Below are positions 21,469 through 34,005 of a stretch of 64,000 bases of DNA, piece by piece. Below the pieces are notes generated by a model. The model saw nothing but the letters and a program-made list of their open reading frames with translations. It was not told where the DNA came from and searched no databases. The position numbers and the translations under genes are program-made. Origin of the DNA: Larix kaempferi (taxonomy: Eukaryota > Streptophyta > Pinopsida > Pinales > Pinaceae); NCBI GenBank assembly GCA_027924585.1, contig BSBM01000423.1:4550001-4614000 (forward strand), read 5' to 3'. How positions within the stretch are numbered: the stretch's first letter is position 1; every line of letters begins with the position of its first letter.

Positions 21469-24400
21469 TAAGGGAGTACCAATGTTTCAAATGAATAGAA
21501 AAGCACAAGGAGCCCCTTGAACAGGGGTCACTTGATCAGTGCTCACCGGGATGCTATCCATGGTTTCTGACTCAAAGGGTGAGAAAGATCTAAGGCCAAC
21601 TAAGAACAAACAAAACAAAGAGCACACTGGTGAGCTCCTAATATGGATCCCTAATGAGGGTAGCTATACCAAGAGCCTACTTTAAATGTCAACCTGGGGA
21701 ATGTACAAACTTTAGAGATGCATGCACTATCTATGCTTTTATAGGATAATCTTTGTCACAGTTGGATGTCGATATCCATGTTCTAAAGGTTGCATAGTAA
21801 ATATGTAAAACTGGTTATGCTACGGAATTAAATACTGGAAAATAATAAATCTATTTAAAAGAATTAAAGTACCAAAAGCAGTAAATCCGTTCTAAGAAAT
21901 AAAGATACCAAAAGCAGTAAATCTATTCTAAGAAATAAAGCAGTAAATCTATTTTAAATAATTAAAATGATGAATGTGAAGGAGATGATCTTATGAAATT
22001 ACTCAATGCGGAATGGTAAATCTAGAAAATGAAAATGCCATAATCAATCTATTCTAATATTGGGAAAAACAAGGTCTGTAATTACTTGATGCTCAAAACT
22101 AGAATTATGATCTAAACCATTTTAAATCCCAAGACTAAAGTTGAAGTGCAATCGTTTCAAGCTATCCATCTACTACTAAATAAATTAATCACGATGAGAA
22201 ACATTCATAAACCTCAGATATAGAACATGATATTGAAAGCAAAGCTGATACACATGCAATCGTTAATTAAAATATGCGTTGAAAAAAAGAACCTATAGGA
22301 CTACGGAAACCGTTTTGTTGTACTACAAAATGTATTATAAACTACTACAGAAATAATAAATCATTCAAGCACTTCCATATGCAATATAACTGTTCATCAA
22401 TGTAAAACGCATAATTGAAAGAAATACCTGCAAATAGAAATCTCCTGACCTATGTGTTGGAGGGGCCCTCCCCAACCCGTACTCAGGAGAGAATAAAACT
22501 TATAAACGCTGGCTGGAATTAATCATCAATCTCTCATTAAAATATAAAATCCATGTCAAAACAAAGGTCTGTACTTCGTAGTATCAATAGGGCAGAAAAT
22601 GTTAAAACAATGCTTTTCTCAAAATAACAGCAGGGGCCTCTCGCTACCCGAGAGGCCCATATTTATATGATTTAATGTTGATCCTAACTAGTTGTCTAAA
22701 TGATGATTCCTCTTGAAAGTGGGAGTGCGTCCTCTATAAATCAGGAAACAGGGCGCCGAGCTTGGTGATCCTTTAGACTTCTACACATCCATCCTTAAAT
22801 GACCCTGAACCTGCTCAATCACGCTTGGTTTTCATATAATTAGTTTATTTGATACGCATTCTAACATCCAAGAATAATCATAAAACAATTTCATTAAATA
22901 ATTAAAGTAAACATTTTCCCCCACAAATGAGTATGTTTCATCACCATTGTTTGAGTTTGGCTACTAGAAAAAGGTTATCAAGTACCTGAAAACTTGACTC
23001 ATCACACACCACTACAAAATCCTAAGTATACAAGACCAGGCAAACAAGAATGAGGAATACTCTCAATAGAAAGTCTGGGATAATCAGGGCCCAGAACAAG
23101 ATAGTAGAGCATCGAAGGACAGTTATACGGCATCCAGTTCAGGTCCTCTGGGTGCAAGCATTTGAATCACCAAACTTCCCTCTCTAGATTACTTAAAAGG
23201 GTTACCTTCCGTATCCGTCCTAGGTACAATGAAAATATCCCTTCACTGCCACTTGTGTAAAAATCCCTAACGTCAGGATACTAATGCTATTATTAACACA
23301 AAAGAAATTCTGGGGGACAGTCGTAGGTCCGACTAGAATGCATGGGCATGGTAGCTAAGCCTGAAATCCAAAAGGATCCTCATACGCGAACTAGCCTTGG
23401 TGTATGCTCGGAATGAAAAGTGAAGGGGTATCCTCACTATTTCACCCTTACAAGACCTTGTGCTTAACTCCGGTTTCATTGGAGCTTCTAGAACAACTTT
23501 GATGTCAATGGGTTTACCTAAACGATGTCTTACTATGATTATTGAGTAATGAAACTAGTTCCGGATAGTTTAAGTGTGTTCTAATCCGAAACCCTAGCCT
23601 AAGCTAGTTGGTGTAGTGACATCCCTAGAAAGAAAAGGTTGCTAATAAATTTTATTAATTGTTCTTTTTAAGGGTTGTTCTTTACTCAAAGGTTGTAGTG
23701 CATTGTGTGGTGTGGTTGTGAATGAAAGCAAAGTACGTAAAGAAACAATGCATTCAAATTCACAAAAGACTCTTTCTTTTCATTTATATTCTTCAAAAAT
23801 TGAAACTAGGCAACCTTAAATCAATTTTTTTTTGTATTTTCTTTTAATGTTTCGAAGCAAACTATGCTACTTCAAAGCAATGCTAGATTTTACTACTAAG
23901 CTACTTAAAACAATTTTTTGCTTTTTCTGGAAACTGTAAAAGAGAAAGAACTTGTAAAAGTGCAAGGAAGACCTACATGTAACATGTGAGCAAGACTAAC
24001 ACCTCACTGGCTCAAAGCAAACAAATCAAATGATTTTAGGAAGACTTGACTTACCAAATTTTTGCAAAAGAAAAACTTGAGACTTGGAAACGCCGTGTAA
24101 AAGAAACAGGGAAAGAGACTGCTTATAGCGAAATGACAGACCTAAAAGGCTGCTCCTAAGCACCAAAACCCTAAGAAAACACTAAGCCAACTAAAGGAGT
24201 AAGCAAGTGAACCAGCAAGCAACCTTACTAAACACATAGACTCAAAAGAAGACTAACTAGGAGGCTTTGACTCACTTGGACTAAATTGAAAACAATAAGG
24301 AAGCATCTAAACCAAGCAACCTTTCAGAAGCAACCCTAAGGACTCAAACTTGAAAGTCAAACCCTAATGGAAAGGATATGACAAAGAGAAAGCGTGCTAA

Positions 24401-25044
24401 CGTTGCCACAAACAACTAACGATAATAACGTAGGTTTGTATGATTGCAACCAACAACTAGGTCCAAAGCGTGCGGCTATGTCAAAAAGAGAATAGTGCAC
24501 GAACTTCAAAAAGGGCTAGAAGGTAGTGAAGAAACTTAAACAAAGACTCAAGCAATCAAAAACAAGCTAAGAGACATCCAAGAGGCAAACAAGACTCAAC
24601 AGAAACATGGAAGGTCTCAAGGTTTAGTGAGGGAAGCAAAGCAACAGGATGGAAAAGAAACCAAAAGCTTGGAAATCAAACCCTAACAACAAACTAGACA
24701 CTACTGTGCAGTGCATCAAGCAGCGTATACTAGGAAAGATATGCTACTATGTAGCAGACAAAGTAGGGAACATTAGCTAAAATATGCTACTATGTAGTAG
24801 ACAAAGTAGGGTACATCAGGAAAAAATGCTACTGTAAGTAGGGAAGACCAACGTACATGCCTCAGAAGGGCACAAACAGGATTTGCAAACAGTCAACTGA
24901 GATGAATCAAGCAAGGGAATAGGTAACAAAGACCTACAAGGCCTCTCAACCAATCAAAAAGGCTGAAAAATGGGCTAGAAGAACACCAAATTAGGTCTCC
25001 TAGAGTAGTGAAACAGACGGTTACTCCCAGCGGAGTCACCAGTC
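21469..25044 (-). other. Long 5' untranslated region of the Tat-like element
   Basis: 3.5 kb between the 5' LTR (on the minus strand) and the gag-like start, with no ORF of note. The PBS is at its right end (complement of about 25025-25041). An imperfect repeat of GCTACTATGTAGCAGACAAAGT occurs near 24744 and 24785. Gene-free stretches at this position are usual in large Tat-type elements, some of which carry extra ORFs there; I see none. Confidence 0.6.
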
Positions 25045-26025
25045 TGTTGTTCAGGATTTCTACCTTATAGTGAGGAGATGGACACTACCAACTGGGCAGG
25101 TTGACAGGTAAACACATTTATTATATTGCATATGGTTCCTACAAAAGAAAGAAATCTAGATTGAGAGAAATACCTCTTGTCGGCGGTTGGTCCTTGCTTT
25201 TGCTTGGCCTCTCGCTTGATCTCCCGCTTGATCTTCTGCTTGATGAACCTGCAATACAAAAGATACCTTCCTCATATAATAAATATGATGAAAGCATATA
25301 CAACTGAAACATGAAATATAACAATATATTGAACCAAATGAATATACAATCTAGTAGACATTCAATTTGGGACAGGAAGGGTTTTTCGACCTTTTTATTT
25401 TCAAAGAAACATGAATCCGTACAATATACCTAACGTGTAGAGATGCTTTTGCAACCAGATTCTGGGCTCCTGTTCTTCACTCTTGACTTGGGAATTCCTC
25501 TAGCATAACAGTACTCCAAGTATTCTTTCAAGCTTTCAAGCTTATTCAGGCTATGACTAGCTAACCCCTCTCATGGATCCTCATATTTATGGGACAAGGT
25601 AGGCAGTTAAAACCAAGAGGTGGTTGAATTCGGAGGTTGGGGAAGTTGAAAAAACAACTTCAACTAATCCCAATTAGTCAAATTAATATATTTTTTATTT
25701 CATCTTAAGATGTATGCGGGTTTCATACAACAAGAGTAGCGTACAAGAAGCAACTTTTGTGCTTTACAACAAGCGTTTACAACTTTTTGGGAGATGTATG
25801 CTTGTTGTCCTTGAGGAGAGTAGGGTAAAGTACGCTAGTATGCTGAAGGAAGAGGGGTGTACATGTCAAAAGATTAGGGAAATCAAGTGTTTTGTCATCT
25901 GAAGAGGGTGAATCCAGTCCATACATCATCCAGATCAATTTATCTCTTCAATCCTAGTTGTCCTTTTGTGTGATCGACAAGGCGATGTGATCATAGATGG
26001 AGAAATGCAGATTTGACCTATAACA
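25045..26025 (-). repeat. 5' LTR of the Tat-like element (right in the window)
   Basis: 981 bp, starts TGTTGTTCAGG and ends ACCTATAACA in + orientation, followed at once by the GGAGG duplication. The minus-strand reading begins TGTTATAGG and ends CTGAACAACA. Confidence 0.92.
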
Positions 26026-26272
26026 GGAGGAGTGTGCATAAGTGGAGGGGGAGTAGCTTCTAGGAGACTATCTCTTGTTTTGGGGTTTGATCTTTGTGAT
26101 CTTTGTATTGGTGCTCATTCTATCTCTGAGGAAGTTGCGGGGTTTTTCACCTTCTTGGTTTTCCCCAATGAAATGCTTTGTGTCTCTTGTCTCTTGTGTT
26201 TGATATGTTGTACATGTTGTACTCTCAGTTAATATCCTAGATCAGATTGAATTAAATGCTGAAAAAATAACA
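26026..26272 (+). repeat. Copia-A 5' LTR, right part, and PBS
   Basis: Continues the LTR interrupted at 16592 (the first 5 bp are the duplicated GGAGG) and ends AATAACA at 26272. The PBS TGGTATCAAAGC follows at 26273 and pairs with the 3' end of initiator tRNA-Met with one or two mismatches. Confidence 0.92.
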
Positions 26273-26287
26273 TGGTATCAAAGCTAG

Positions 26288-28430
26288 CCTAAAGGAAGGC
26301 ATGGTATGGCATTTATGACACTTGTTGCACTTGCAACAAATTGGAAGCTAGGGCTTGGTATAGTAAAAACCAGTCATCGTGGAACTTTCGCTATAATTCA
26401 GTTTTGGCGAAGGTTCAGGATCTGAAACTTCTACAGGTCTAAGATGAAATGTCCATGTACCTTGTGTCTAAAGGAAATACTTATATTTGCTTTGCTTTGT
26501 GATATATGATCCGTACAAGTTAGGGTTTCTACCTCTTCCATAATGCAGTCCTAAACAGGTGACCTAGGAAAAAATGTTATATATCGGGCTAGGAAGCTCC
26601 AAATGGAATTCCGTAAAAAGCAACAGTTAGGGAACGGACTATACTTTCACAAGTCTAGGTTTCAGAGGCTGAAGTTGAAATAGTCACATGCGGCACGCCA
26701 TACAATTTCGATATACTGTTTCATCCCATAAACAGGCCACGTAGTGACACTTGGCATATCTCTCTCTTATAGAATCCATTTGAGGTTAGGTCTATGGTGC
26801 TGGAAAGATGACAGGTCAGGATACCATAGTTTGAAGTTTTAGATCTTAAGGATTTGAAATTTCAGAGATGCATCAGAAACAATATGGCATATATTTCTGT
26901 CCAAACAGAATTGGATTCTCAGCACCTTCATTTTTGGATCGTCACTGCTGTGGGAAATTAGGGTTTCAGAGAAAGTTGGAATTTTTGAAATATGAGACCA
27001 TGGTTGGATGCTCCTCATCAAAATCGAAATTTAGGGACCAAGATCGATTTTTTTGGTTGGGCAGAAACCTGGGCATCATCAAACCCTAGTTCGAGATTTT
27101 GATCGATAAGGTAGAAAATTAGGGTTTCTACAAAAGTTAAAATTTTTGGAATCTATGACCATGGCTAAATGCTCGTCAGAAAAATCGAATTTTAGAGCAT
27201 AAGTTCAAATCTTTTGGTTGGGCAGAACCTCGGGCATTGTCAAACCCTAGTTCGGGATTTTGACCAGAAGATTTGAAAGTTTCAAAGGCAATTTTGAGGG
27301 GTCAAATTTTGGAGATTTCAAAATTGAAGTATACCAGCTTGATCAGCTCAGCAAGGTGCATCTTTTCATCCAATCAGAAGTTTGAAATTCAAATTTTGAA
27401 TTTTTAGGGTTTCTCTAACAAACCCTAATCCAGCTACAGATCCAGTTTCAGCAAATCAAAGTGGATTGGGTTAATCCTAGAAGAGAATGAATTGGACACC
27501 TGCATAAGTGAAGAAGTTCTAGTTCCAGAGGGAGATGAGACTAAGGCCTTACATAAGAAGACTACAAGTATGTTTTTAAATCTGTTCATGATTAAGTTTA
27601 TGATATGTTTGTCTTCATATTATTGAGGTTAGTACAATCTTGATCAATTTTAGACTTGTCTTATCCCCTTAATAAAAGTATGAATGCATGTGAATGATAG
27701 AAGACATTCATTGATTAGGGTTATGACACTTATGATTGTACTAATGCACTGTGGTGTTGTATGAGGATGATGTTGTCCGCTAACATGAAAGGTACATCAA
27801 GAAAGACAAATCAAGTTCTAGATCAAGAAAATATGACCATGGTGACATGAAGACAAAGACTCATCCATAGCCATTGATCACATAGAAGCTGTACTTACAA
27901 GGATGGATATCAGTTCAAGGAGAGATAATCCAAAAATCAAAGAACAAGAGGGAGCACACTCCAGTACTTCCTGCAAGAAAGAAAATATTGAGAGGGAGTT
28001 CACCCTACAACTAAACAAAGATAAGTATTTGAATTGTCAATTTTATGCTTTCCAGTCGTACTTATGTTCCTAGATTTACGATGTATATTATGCATATTAG
28101 AAAAGTTGCATTAATGAACAAGATACTACTAATATGCAAGTAATGGGTAAGTGGTCTATGATACTGTACAACATTCCATTACTACTTATCTAGAATGAAA
28201 CCTATTTGTTGACATGTTGGGAGTTGTGCACACTCTTAACAAATGTTATGGTAGAGATGGAAGGCATCTAGAAAGTTACTGTGTAAATACAGGATATGGA
28301 TAAATGTTGTATTGAATCATTGGCTAAGATAATTGCATGACTGCATGACATATATTCTTATGTGTAAGATTTTGTTCTGGAAACAATGAGAAGTTTCTAA
28401 TCATGAAATTGAATTTGACTTGTAGGAAAG
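26288..28430 (+). other. Copia-A non-coding leader
   Basis: Occupies the place of gag, protease and integrase but has no long ORF. It matches the leaders of Copia-D (from 46513) and Copia-E (from 51778). It contains a tandem pair of about 160-bp units (26959-27119 and 27120-27265) with the words AGAAAGTTGGAATTTTTGAA, TTTTGGTTGGGCAGAA and TCAAACCCTAGTTCG. No domain of gag or integrase is visible in any frame. Confidence 0.75.
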
Positions 28431-30053
28431 ATCATGTACAATCACCTACAAAAGATGGACAACGAAATTTGTTCCAGCGATGAAGTTCGAGTAAACTATC
28501 TATTTAATATATTGAAGAATCTAAAGTTCCCAAGATCCGGGATGCAATAATAGAAGGATGTCATTGTTGAGGAATACCAGTCGATCATGAATAATGACGT
28601 TTGGGATGTGGTCCCAAGACCAGAAGGGAAGTATTTTGTGAATTCCAAGTGGATCTACGAGATCAAGCATGCTGTAGATGGCAACATATAGAAATACAAG
28701 GCGAGGTTTGTAGCTCATGGCTTCTCCCAGAAAGAGGGGATAGATTATGAAGAGACTTTTGCTCTTGTAGCCAGATACACTTCCATCAAAACAGTACTTT
28801 CCCTGGTTGCAGTGATGAAATGGAATTTACACCAAATGGATGTCAAGACAGCTTTCTTGAATGGTGTAGTCGAAGAGGAAGTGTATGTGGAGCAGCCACT
28901 CAGTTTTGAGATGCATGACAGGGATTCATATGTGTGCAAGTTAAAGAAATCCTTGTATGGCTTGAAGCAAGCACCCAGGACATGGTACGACAGGATAGAC
29001 AGCTTCCTATCCAGTTTAGGATTTAGCAAGAGTAAAGCGGATTCCAACCTTTACTACAAGGTTGAGAAAGGAAATCCAGTGATACTCCTACTATACATGG
29101 ATGACCTGTTTGTGATAGGTGAGGATAGATTGATTTCCAACACAAAAAGGAAGCTTGCTACCGAGTTAGAGATGAAGGACTTGGGTATGATGCATTACTT
29201 TCTAGGTATGGAGGTGTGACAGAGTGGAGATGGAATCTTCCTTGGATAAGGGAAGTATGCAGTAGAGATCTTGAAGCAGTTTGGGATGATGGACTGCAAG
29301 GCCATGGCCACACCTATGGAATCGAACCTGAAGCTATTGAGTGATGCTTCATCAGAGTCGGTTGATGCCACAATGTATCATTAGATGATTGGGTCCTTGA
29401 TGTACCTGATGAACAAAAGACCGGATATTTGCTTTGCGATGAACACTTTGAGCCAGTTCTTGACAGATCCTAGACATGTTCACCTGATTGCTGTAGAGCA
29501 TATTCTGAGGTACCTGAAGGGTACAGTTGATTATGGGCTCAAGTATGATGCGAATCAAAAGTTTAACCTGGAGGCTTATGTTGATTCAGATTGGGCAGGA
29601 AGTGCTGCTGATAGGAAGATTACTTTGAGGTGTTGCTTCAGTATGGGGTCAGGTGTGATCTCTTGGTTTAGAAAGAAGCAATCCTGCGTAGCACTGAGTA
29701 TAGCCGAAGCAGAGTATGTCGCTTGTTTGGCTAGTTGTGAGGCAGTATGGATTAGGAAGATACCGTCTGAGTTATTTGATCTTCTGTTGGATGCTACCTA
29801 TATCTTCTATGACAAACAGAGTTGTGTGAAGTTGTTTGAGAACCCAGTGTTCCATGATAGGTCGAATCACATCGAGATCAAATATCACTATATCAGGGAT
29901 ATGGTGCAGAGAGGAGCAGTGAAGCTCCTGTATGTTGCAACGGATGAGCAGATTGCAGATGTGTTGACCAAACCACTAGCTAGAGTGAAGTTTGAGTACT
30001 TCAGAGAGAGGCTTGGTGTTCTTCAGATAGAAGATACTTCAAGGAAGAAGTGA
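28430..30053 (+). pseudogene. Copia-A reverse transcriptase and RNase H remnant
   Basis: Starts at the end of the integrase-RT linker. RT blocks follow: WDVVPRPEGK, RFVAHGFSQKEGIDYEETFA, HQMDVKTAFLNG and LYGLKQAPRTWYDRID. The catalytic box is YMDD at 29094-29105 where copia elements normally have YVDD. RNase H follows (AYVDSDWAGSAADRK, ALSIAEAEYVA, DNQS-like DKQSC) and ends LTKPLARVKFEYFRERLGV. In-frame stops at 29217, 29248 and 29382 break the frame. Copia RT copies element RNA into cDNA in the particle; this copy is incomplete. Confidence 0.93.
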
Positions 30054-30129
30054 TGGGGCACATTTGCAGGATCCATTCCAAGCATGGTGGTAGGAGGATC
30101 CTTCCCATGGCTGTGGATGTAAGTGTTGT

Positions 30130-31090
30130 GTGATGAGGATAAGGACGATGCTCCAATTACTGCTATATATGATGATAAGGATAATCATGTATGATTGAGC
30201 ATCAGGATGATTCTCCAAATGATATGCATTAGGACGATGCTGTGACGATGATCAAGATGATCATGCAATGATGATATGCATCAGGACGATTTTGTGACAA
30301 TGATCAGGATGATCATGCGATGATGATGTGCATCAAGATGATCTACTATATGATGATGATAAGTATGATCATCAGTATTAGGATGATACTTCGTGGCCAT
30401 GGACATATCATGCAGGTAGCATATAATAGCTCCCTGGGATATCCGATAGTCTGAGCTCAGATGCTCTTTTGAGGTTTTGCTACTGGTTGGCCGCAGACAT
30501 AATGTGTAGGTAGCATATAATAGCTCCTTGGGAGATTCGATATTTTGAGCTCGGATACTGTTTCAAGGTTTTTCCATGGACCGATTGTGAAATAAGCATA
30601 TAATAGCGCCCTAGGAGATTTGAAGATACTCTTTCTAGGTTTTTCCTATGGCATATTATAGCTCCCTCGGAGATTTGGCAAATGCTCTTTCAAGGTTTTG
30701 CTTGGGACATATAATAGCGCCGTGGTAGATTTGCAGATACTCTTGCTAGGTTTTTCCTATGGCATATAATAGCTCCCTGGGATATCTAGCAAATGCTCTT
30801 TCGAGGGTTTGTCCTATGGCATATAATAGCACCCTGGGAGATCCGATAGGTTGAGCTGTCTACTCGTAATCAGTCATGGTATGATCTTTCTAGGTTTTTC
30901 CTGACCACATGTAATAGAGCCCTAGGATGTCCGATAGGTTGAGCTATGTGCTTGTAGTGAGTCCTGGGATGCTCTTTCGAGGTTTTGTGGCGGTCACATG
31001 TAATAGCTCCCTGGGAGATCTTTCCGGTCGTGCTTCGACACATAAAGGATCCTGGGATACTCTTTTGAGGTTTTGTTGACGCACATTCCA
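30130..31090 (+). repeat. Copia-A post-pol tandem-repeat zone
   Basis: First, units of about 52 bp near 30240-30345 with TGATCATGC, ATGATGAT and TGCATCA words. Then about nine diverged units of 70-110 bp (30400-31085) with the core GCATATAATAGCTCCCTGGG and GCTCTTTCGAGGTTTT. The last 250 bp before the PPT (31090-31340) are unique and match the same position in Copia-D. Confidence 0.8.
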
Positions 31091-31343
31091 CAGGATGGCC
31101 AGAGATGTTGAAGACCTACAGGAGGCTAGGCCTACAACTAGCATGAAAAAGGGTTGGCTTTGTAGAACTTCCTATGATGAGAAAAATTGAGAGATAGCAC
31201 TAGTGATCGAGATGACGAGTACAGTAGCAGTGGCGATGATGCTCTGTGATCCAGTGATGATGATCCAGCTACAAAATTGAAGACTTGTGCCTATATGTAT
31301 TGATGACCTGTGTCTAGAGAATACCTCCCTAGTTAAGAGGGAG

Positions 31344-31980
31344 TGTTGATGTAGTTGTAACTTCAGAAGATATTCACTTGTATATTGTATTTGTACTTTA
31401 TTGTATCCCCAACAGAGATGTATTATTCTTCCGATTGGAAGTGTCATCATTTTTACTTGCAAGTGTCGCAAGTTCTATTGTAAGTGTCGCAACTTATATT
31501 TGATGGGTTATTAGACCACCAGTGTGAGGTCGGCCCTGTATGAGTCATGTGGGTTAAAGGGTTATTAGACCACCCTAGAGGGGTCGGCCCAGTCAAAAAT
31601 TAAGTTAAGTGGTTAAGTTGGGGCCAACCTAGTTAGAGTTAAACGGCAAGTCAAGTCAGTGTATAAATAGAGAGTGTGTCTCTCTCATTTTATACATTCT
31701 CTCATTTCACTCACTTCGCATTAGTGAGAGAGAGGAGGAGTGCGCACAAGTGGAGGAGGAGCAGCTGCTAGGAGACTATCTCTTGTTTTGGGGTTTGATC
31801 TTTGTGATCTTTGTATTGGTGCTCATTCTATCTCTGAGGAAGTTGCGGGGTTTTTCACCTTCTTGGTTTTCCCTGGTGAAATGCTTTGTGTCTCTTTTCT
31901 CTTGTGTTTGATATGCTATACATGTTTTACTCTCAGTTAAGATCGTAGATCATATTGAATTAAATGCTGAAAAACTAACA
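31344..31980 (+). repeat. Copia-A 3' LTR
   Basis: 637 bp directly after the PPT at 31333-31343, ending AAAACTAACA. TATA box at 31662-31669, preceded by two GGGTTATTAGACCACC copies. It gives the uninterrupted form of the 5' LTR. Confidence 0.94.
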
Positions 31981-32424
31981 GCCCATACCCGAATTTGGAC
32001 AGCCATACCTCTCCATTCCCCAAGGCATCAACTATTTCAACCAATTCTTGGGAGAAATGAATGATTGGGTACAAAAGTCAACATGGGTAGTTGAGGGTTT
32101 TATGGGTTCTCTCATTGACACTTGGCTTGAATTGATTACCTCAAGGGTTTGAATGTTTTCCCTCCCAATTCCTTGTAAAATCATGCCCCCATCTCTTGTT
32201 GCATTGCATAGCTAGTTGTGGGTATTTTGTTAAAATGCATATTTACAATTCCCATGGCTCACTAGAACACAGGTAGCATAATATCAAGGACTTGCCTCTT
32301 CAAGTTCGAGCATTCACTAGCAGGGCCTTGGCCTTGAGCTCCGCGCTAGGAACCACACATAATGTGCACACAATATTTACATTATATCCCAAAATATCCC
32401 AAGTGTCAAAATGGGGACATGACA

Positions 32425-33190
32425 GGGATCTAATATTTTCTCACAACCCTTAGACTATTGGGGGGTACCTTTCAGATGTCATGAATGTGGGTTCGTTGGT
32501 CATCTCCGAGAAAAGTGGCCACAGAGGGTTTTGGATCATTCTATTATGAATGCACCTCATCTGGAAGCTACTACAGTGGAGACGGCTTTGGTTTTGTCTT
32601 CTGGGTTTCCAAAGGGGTATTAGGAACAACTTGATTTTGCTTCTTTTGTGGGTAAGCTCCAAGACCTATTTCCATATTTTTTTGCTTCATTGTCGTCCTT
32701 TGATTTGTCTAGGGTTTCTGTGGCTAGTTTGGAACATCCTGTTCCTAGCCTCAATAATACCCCTCCTTTGGGGATTATGGGTGATTCGGGTATTCTTCCT
32801 TTTTTTGAAGAGGTTTTACTATTGGTTAGGGTTATTAATCCATTACCTGACTCGCAACTATTGGAGGATGAGTTGGTTGTGTTGGAGCAACTTGGTCTTA
32901 CTTCGTCGGTCGCTCCTTTAGTTACCCTGATAAACCCTTTTAATGTACTCTGTACGGATCCACTTGAGGTACATAAGAGCATGAAAGCCCCTATTACTCC
33001 TTTTTGGATGGGTAACCCTAATGTTACCATTCGAAAACAAACTGGGGGGAGATGGCGCAAGGAACTAGCTTGGGATTCAGGGGGGGATGACAATTCCTTA
33101 TATTCTTCTTGTCCGTCTCCAGCTAATTTGGGATTGAATTCAGTGACCAGTACTATTTCAGATAACTTTAAACCTCTTAGAGCATTGTAG
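32425..33190 (+). pseudogene. LINE-1 ORF1, 3' part with zinc knuckle
   Basis: Resumes with PLDYWGVPFRCHECGFVGHL, the usual link from DUF4283 into a CX2CX4HX4C knuckle; the final Cys is replaced by Trp (REKWPQ). An acidic and Ser/Leu-rich tail (32648-33190) follows, of the kind found in plant LINE ORF1. The frame shifts near 32625. Confidence 0.8.
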
Positions 33191-33210
33191 GTTTCGCCTG
33201 GGGTTTCTTG

Positions 33211-34005
33211 ATGTTTTTATTATCCCTTAATTTAAGAGGGGTTAGGTGTGCCCTTAAATTCCAAGCCTTTAAGCATCTGCTTGAGTCTACTAGACTGAAA
33301 ATTATTTTCTTTCAGAAAACAATGACACTGGGTGATAAGGCACGTGCTCTTATTTGGTGCCTACTCCCATCATGGGACTGTTGTGCCACTAAATCTGTTG
33401 GTATTTTGGGTGGGTTACTTACTGCATGGAATCCAATTCTTTTGCAGCTTAGTCCTTTTGTTTCTGGTGGGGGCATTCTCCTTCTGAGCAGGAACCATGA
33501 ACTTGATAAGGATTTATAGTTTTTTAATTGTTATGGGCCCTATTTGGGAAGACAGAATTATTGGTCTAATTTGGAAGCTTCAAGCATATTGACTTCAAAT
33601 ATTTGATCATTGCAGGGAATTTGAACTTAACACTAAAGGTTGGGGAGATCTGGGGTGAGCAAGCATGCCCAGATCCATTGCAATTTTGGTTCCATAATAT
33701 TTTATCATCTCATGGTATTGTTGATGTGGCTCCAAAACCTATTGTACTTGGTGGAATGGTCGCAAGGGCAATGTGCTCATAGCTAAAAGATTGGATTGTT
33801 TCCTAGTTAGTGACAAACTTATTAGTTCTGTTGCTAGATGCTCCTGTTGTATTGTACCTTCTAGTATCTCCAGTCATTTACCTATTCTATTGAAGGTGGG
33901 AAATGGGGATATGACTTTGTCAAGAGATATGACTTTGTGGCTCTGGTTCAGGCACACTGGTTTTCTTCTTATTCAGCTTAAGCAAGTCAAACGATGAGGG
34001 TTCTT
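33211..34005 (+). pseudogene. LINE-1 ORF2 endonuclease domain remnant
   Basis: Begins MFLLSLNLRG (LSLNIRG is the usual start of plant LINE endonucleases). Blocks follow in order: IIFFQKT (normally QET), GGLLTAWNP, GNLNLTLK (normally GDFN), RLDCFLVSD and SSHLPILL (normally SDHxPI). Three catalytic acidic or His-pair motifs are altered, so nicking activity is lost. Frameshifts occur near 33520, 33600 and 33770. Confidence 0.85.

Larger units (their letters stand above)
16593..26025 (-). mobile_element. Minus-strand Tat/Ogre-like Ty3/gypsy element, non-autonomous
   Basis: It inserted into the Copia-A 5' LTR with a perfect GGAGG duplication (16588-16592 and 26026-26030). LTRs are 997 bp (left) and 981 bp (right). 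Orientation is minus: next to the right LTR, the complement of 25023-25044 reads TGGTGACTCCGCTGGGAG, the PBS form of the Tat/Ogre group. Next to the left LTR the minus strand reads TTAGGGGCATC, a PPT-like end. Only a gag-like and protease ORF is recognisable (about 19619-21468); no RT, RNase H or integrase was found, so it depends on a partner. LTRs differ by about 6% by eye. Confidence 0.9.
16198..31980 (+). mobile_element. Copia-A: defective Ty1/copia element with an element nested in its 5' LTR
   Basis: LTRs start TGTTGATGTA and end ACTAACA or AATAACA. The PBS TGGTATCAAAGC is at 26273 and the PPT TTAAGAGGGAG at 31333-31343. Flanks TCCCA (16193-16197) and GCCCA (31981-31985) form a 4/5 target duplication. 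After removing the guest element the 5' LTR is 637 bp, equal to the 3' LTR. The inside holds a non-coding leader, an RT/RNase H remnant and a tandem-repeat zone; gag, protease and integrase are absent. LTRs differ by about 7% by eye over 395 bp. Confidence 0.92.
15272..32424 (-). mobile_element. Solo-LTR-like insertion in LINE-1 ORF1, itself holding Copia-A
   Basis: Without Copia-A, 15272-16197 and 31986-32424 make about 1.37 kb with no ORF of note. On the minus strand it starts TGTCATGTCCCC, a form common for plant gypsy LTRs. The flanks show a near duplication, GGGAA (15267-15271) and GGGAT (32425-32429), and the LINE-1 ORF1 text continues directly across it from DUF4283 to zinc knuckle. 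The left end (CATGATGCC in + orientation) is not a clean LTR end, so the exact boundary is uncertain by a few bases. Confidence 0.55.

Noticed and set aside
16593-26025. Reading this insertion as a plus-strand copia element
   Set aside because: The PBS-like Tat/Ogre sequence, PPT-like end and gag-protease ORF all point to the minus strand and to Ty3/gypsy.
32620-33093. 157-residue minus-strand frame
   Set aside because: Shadow of the LINE-1 ORF1 tail on the plus strand.
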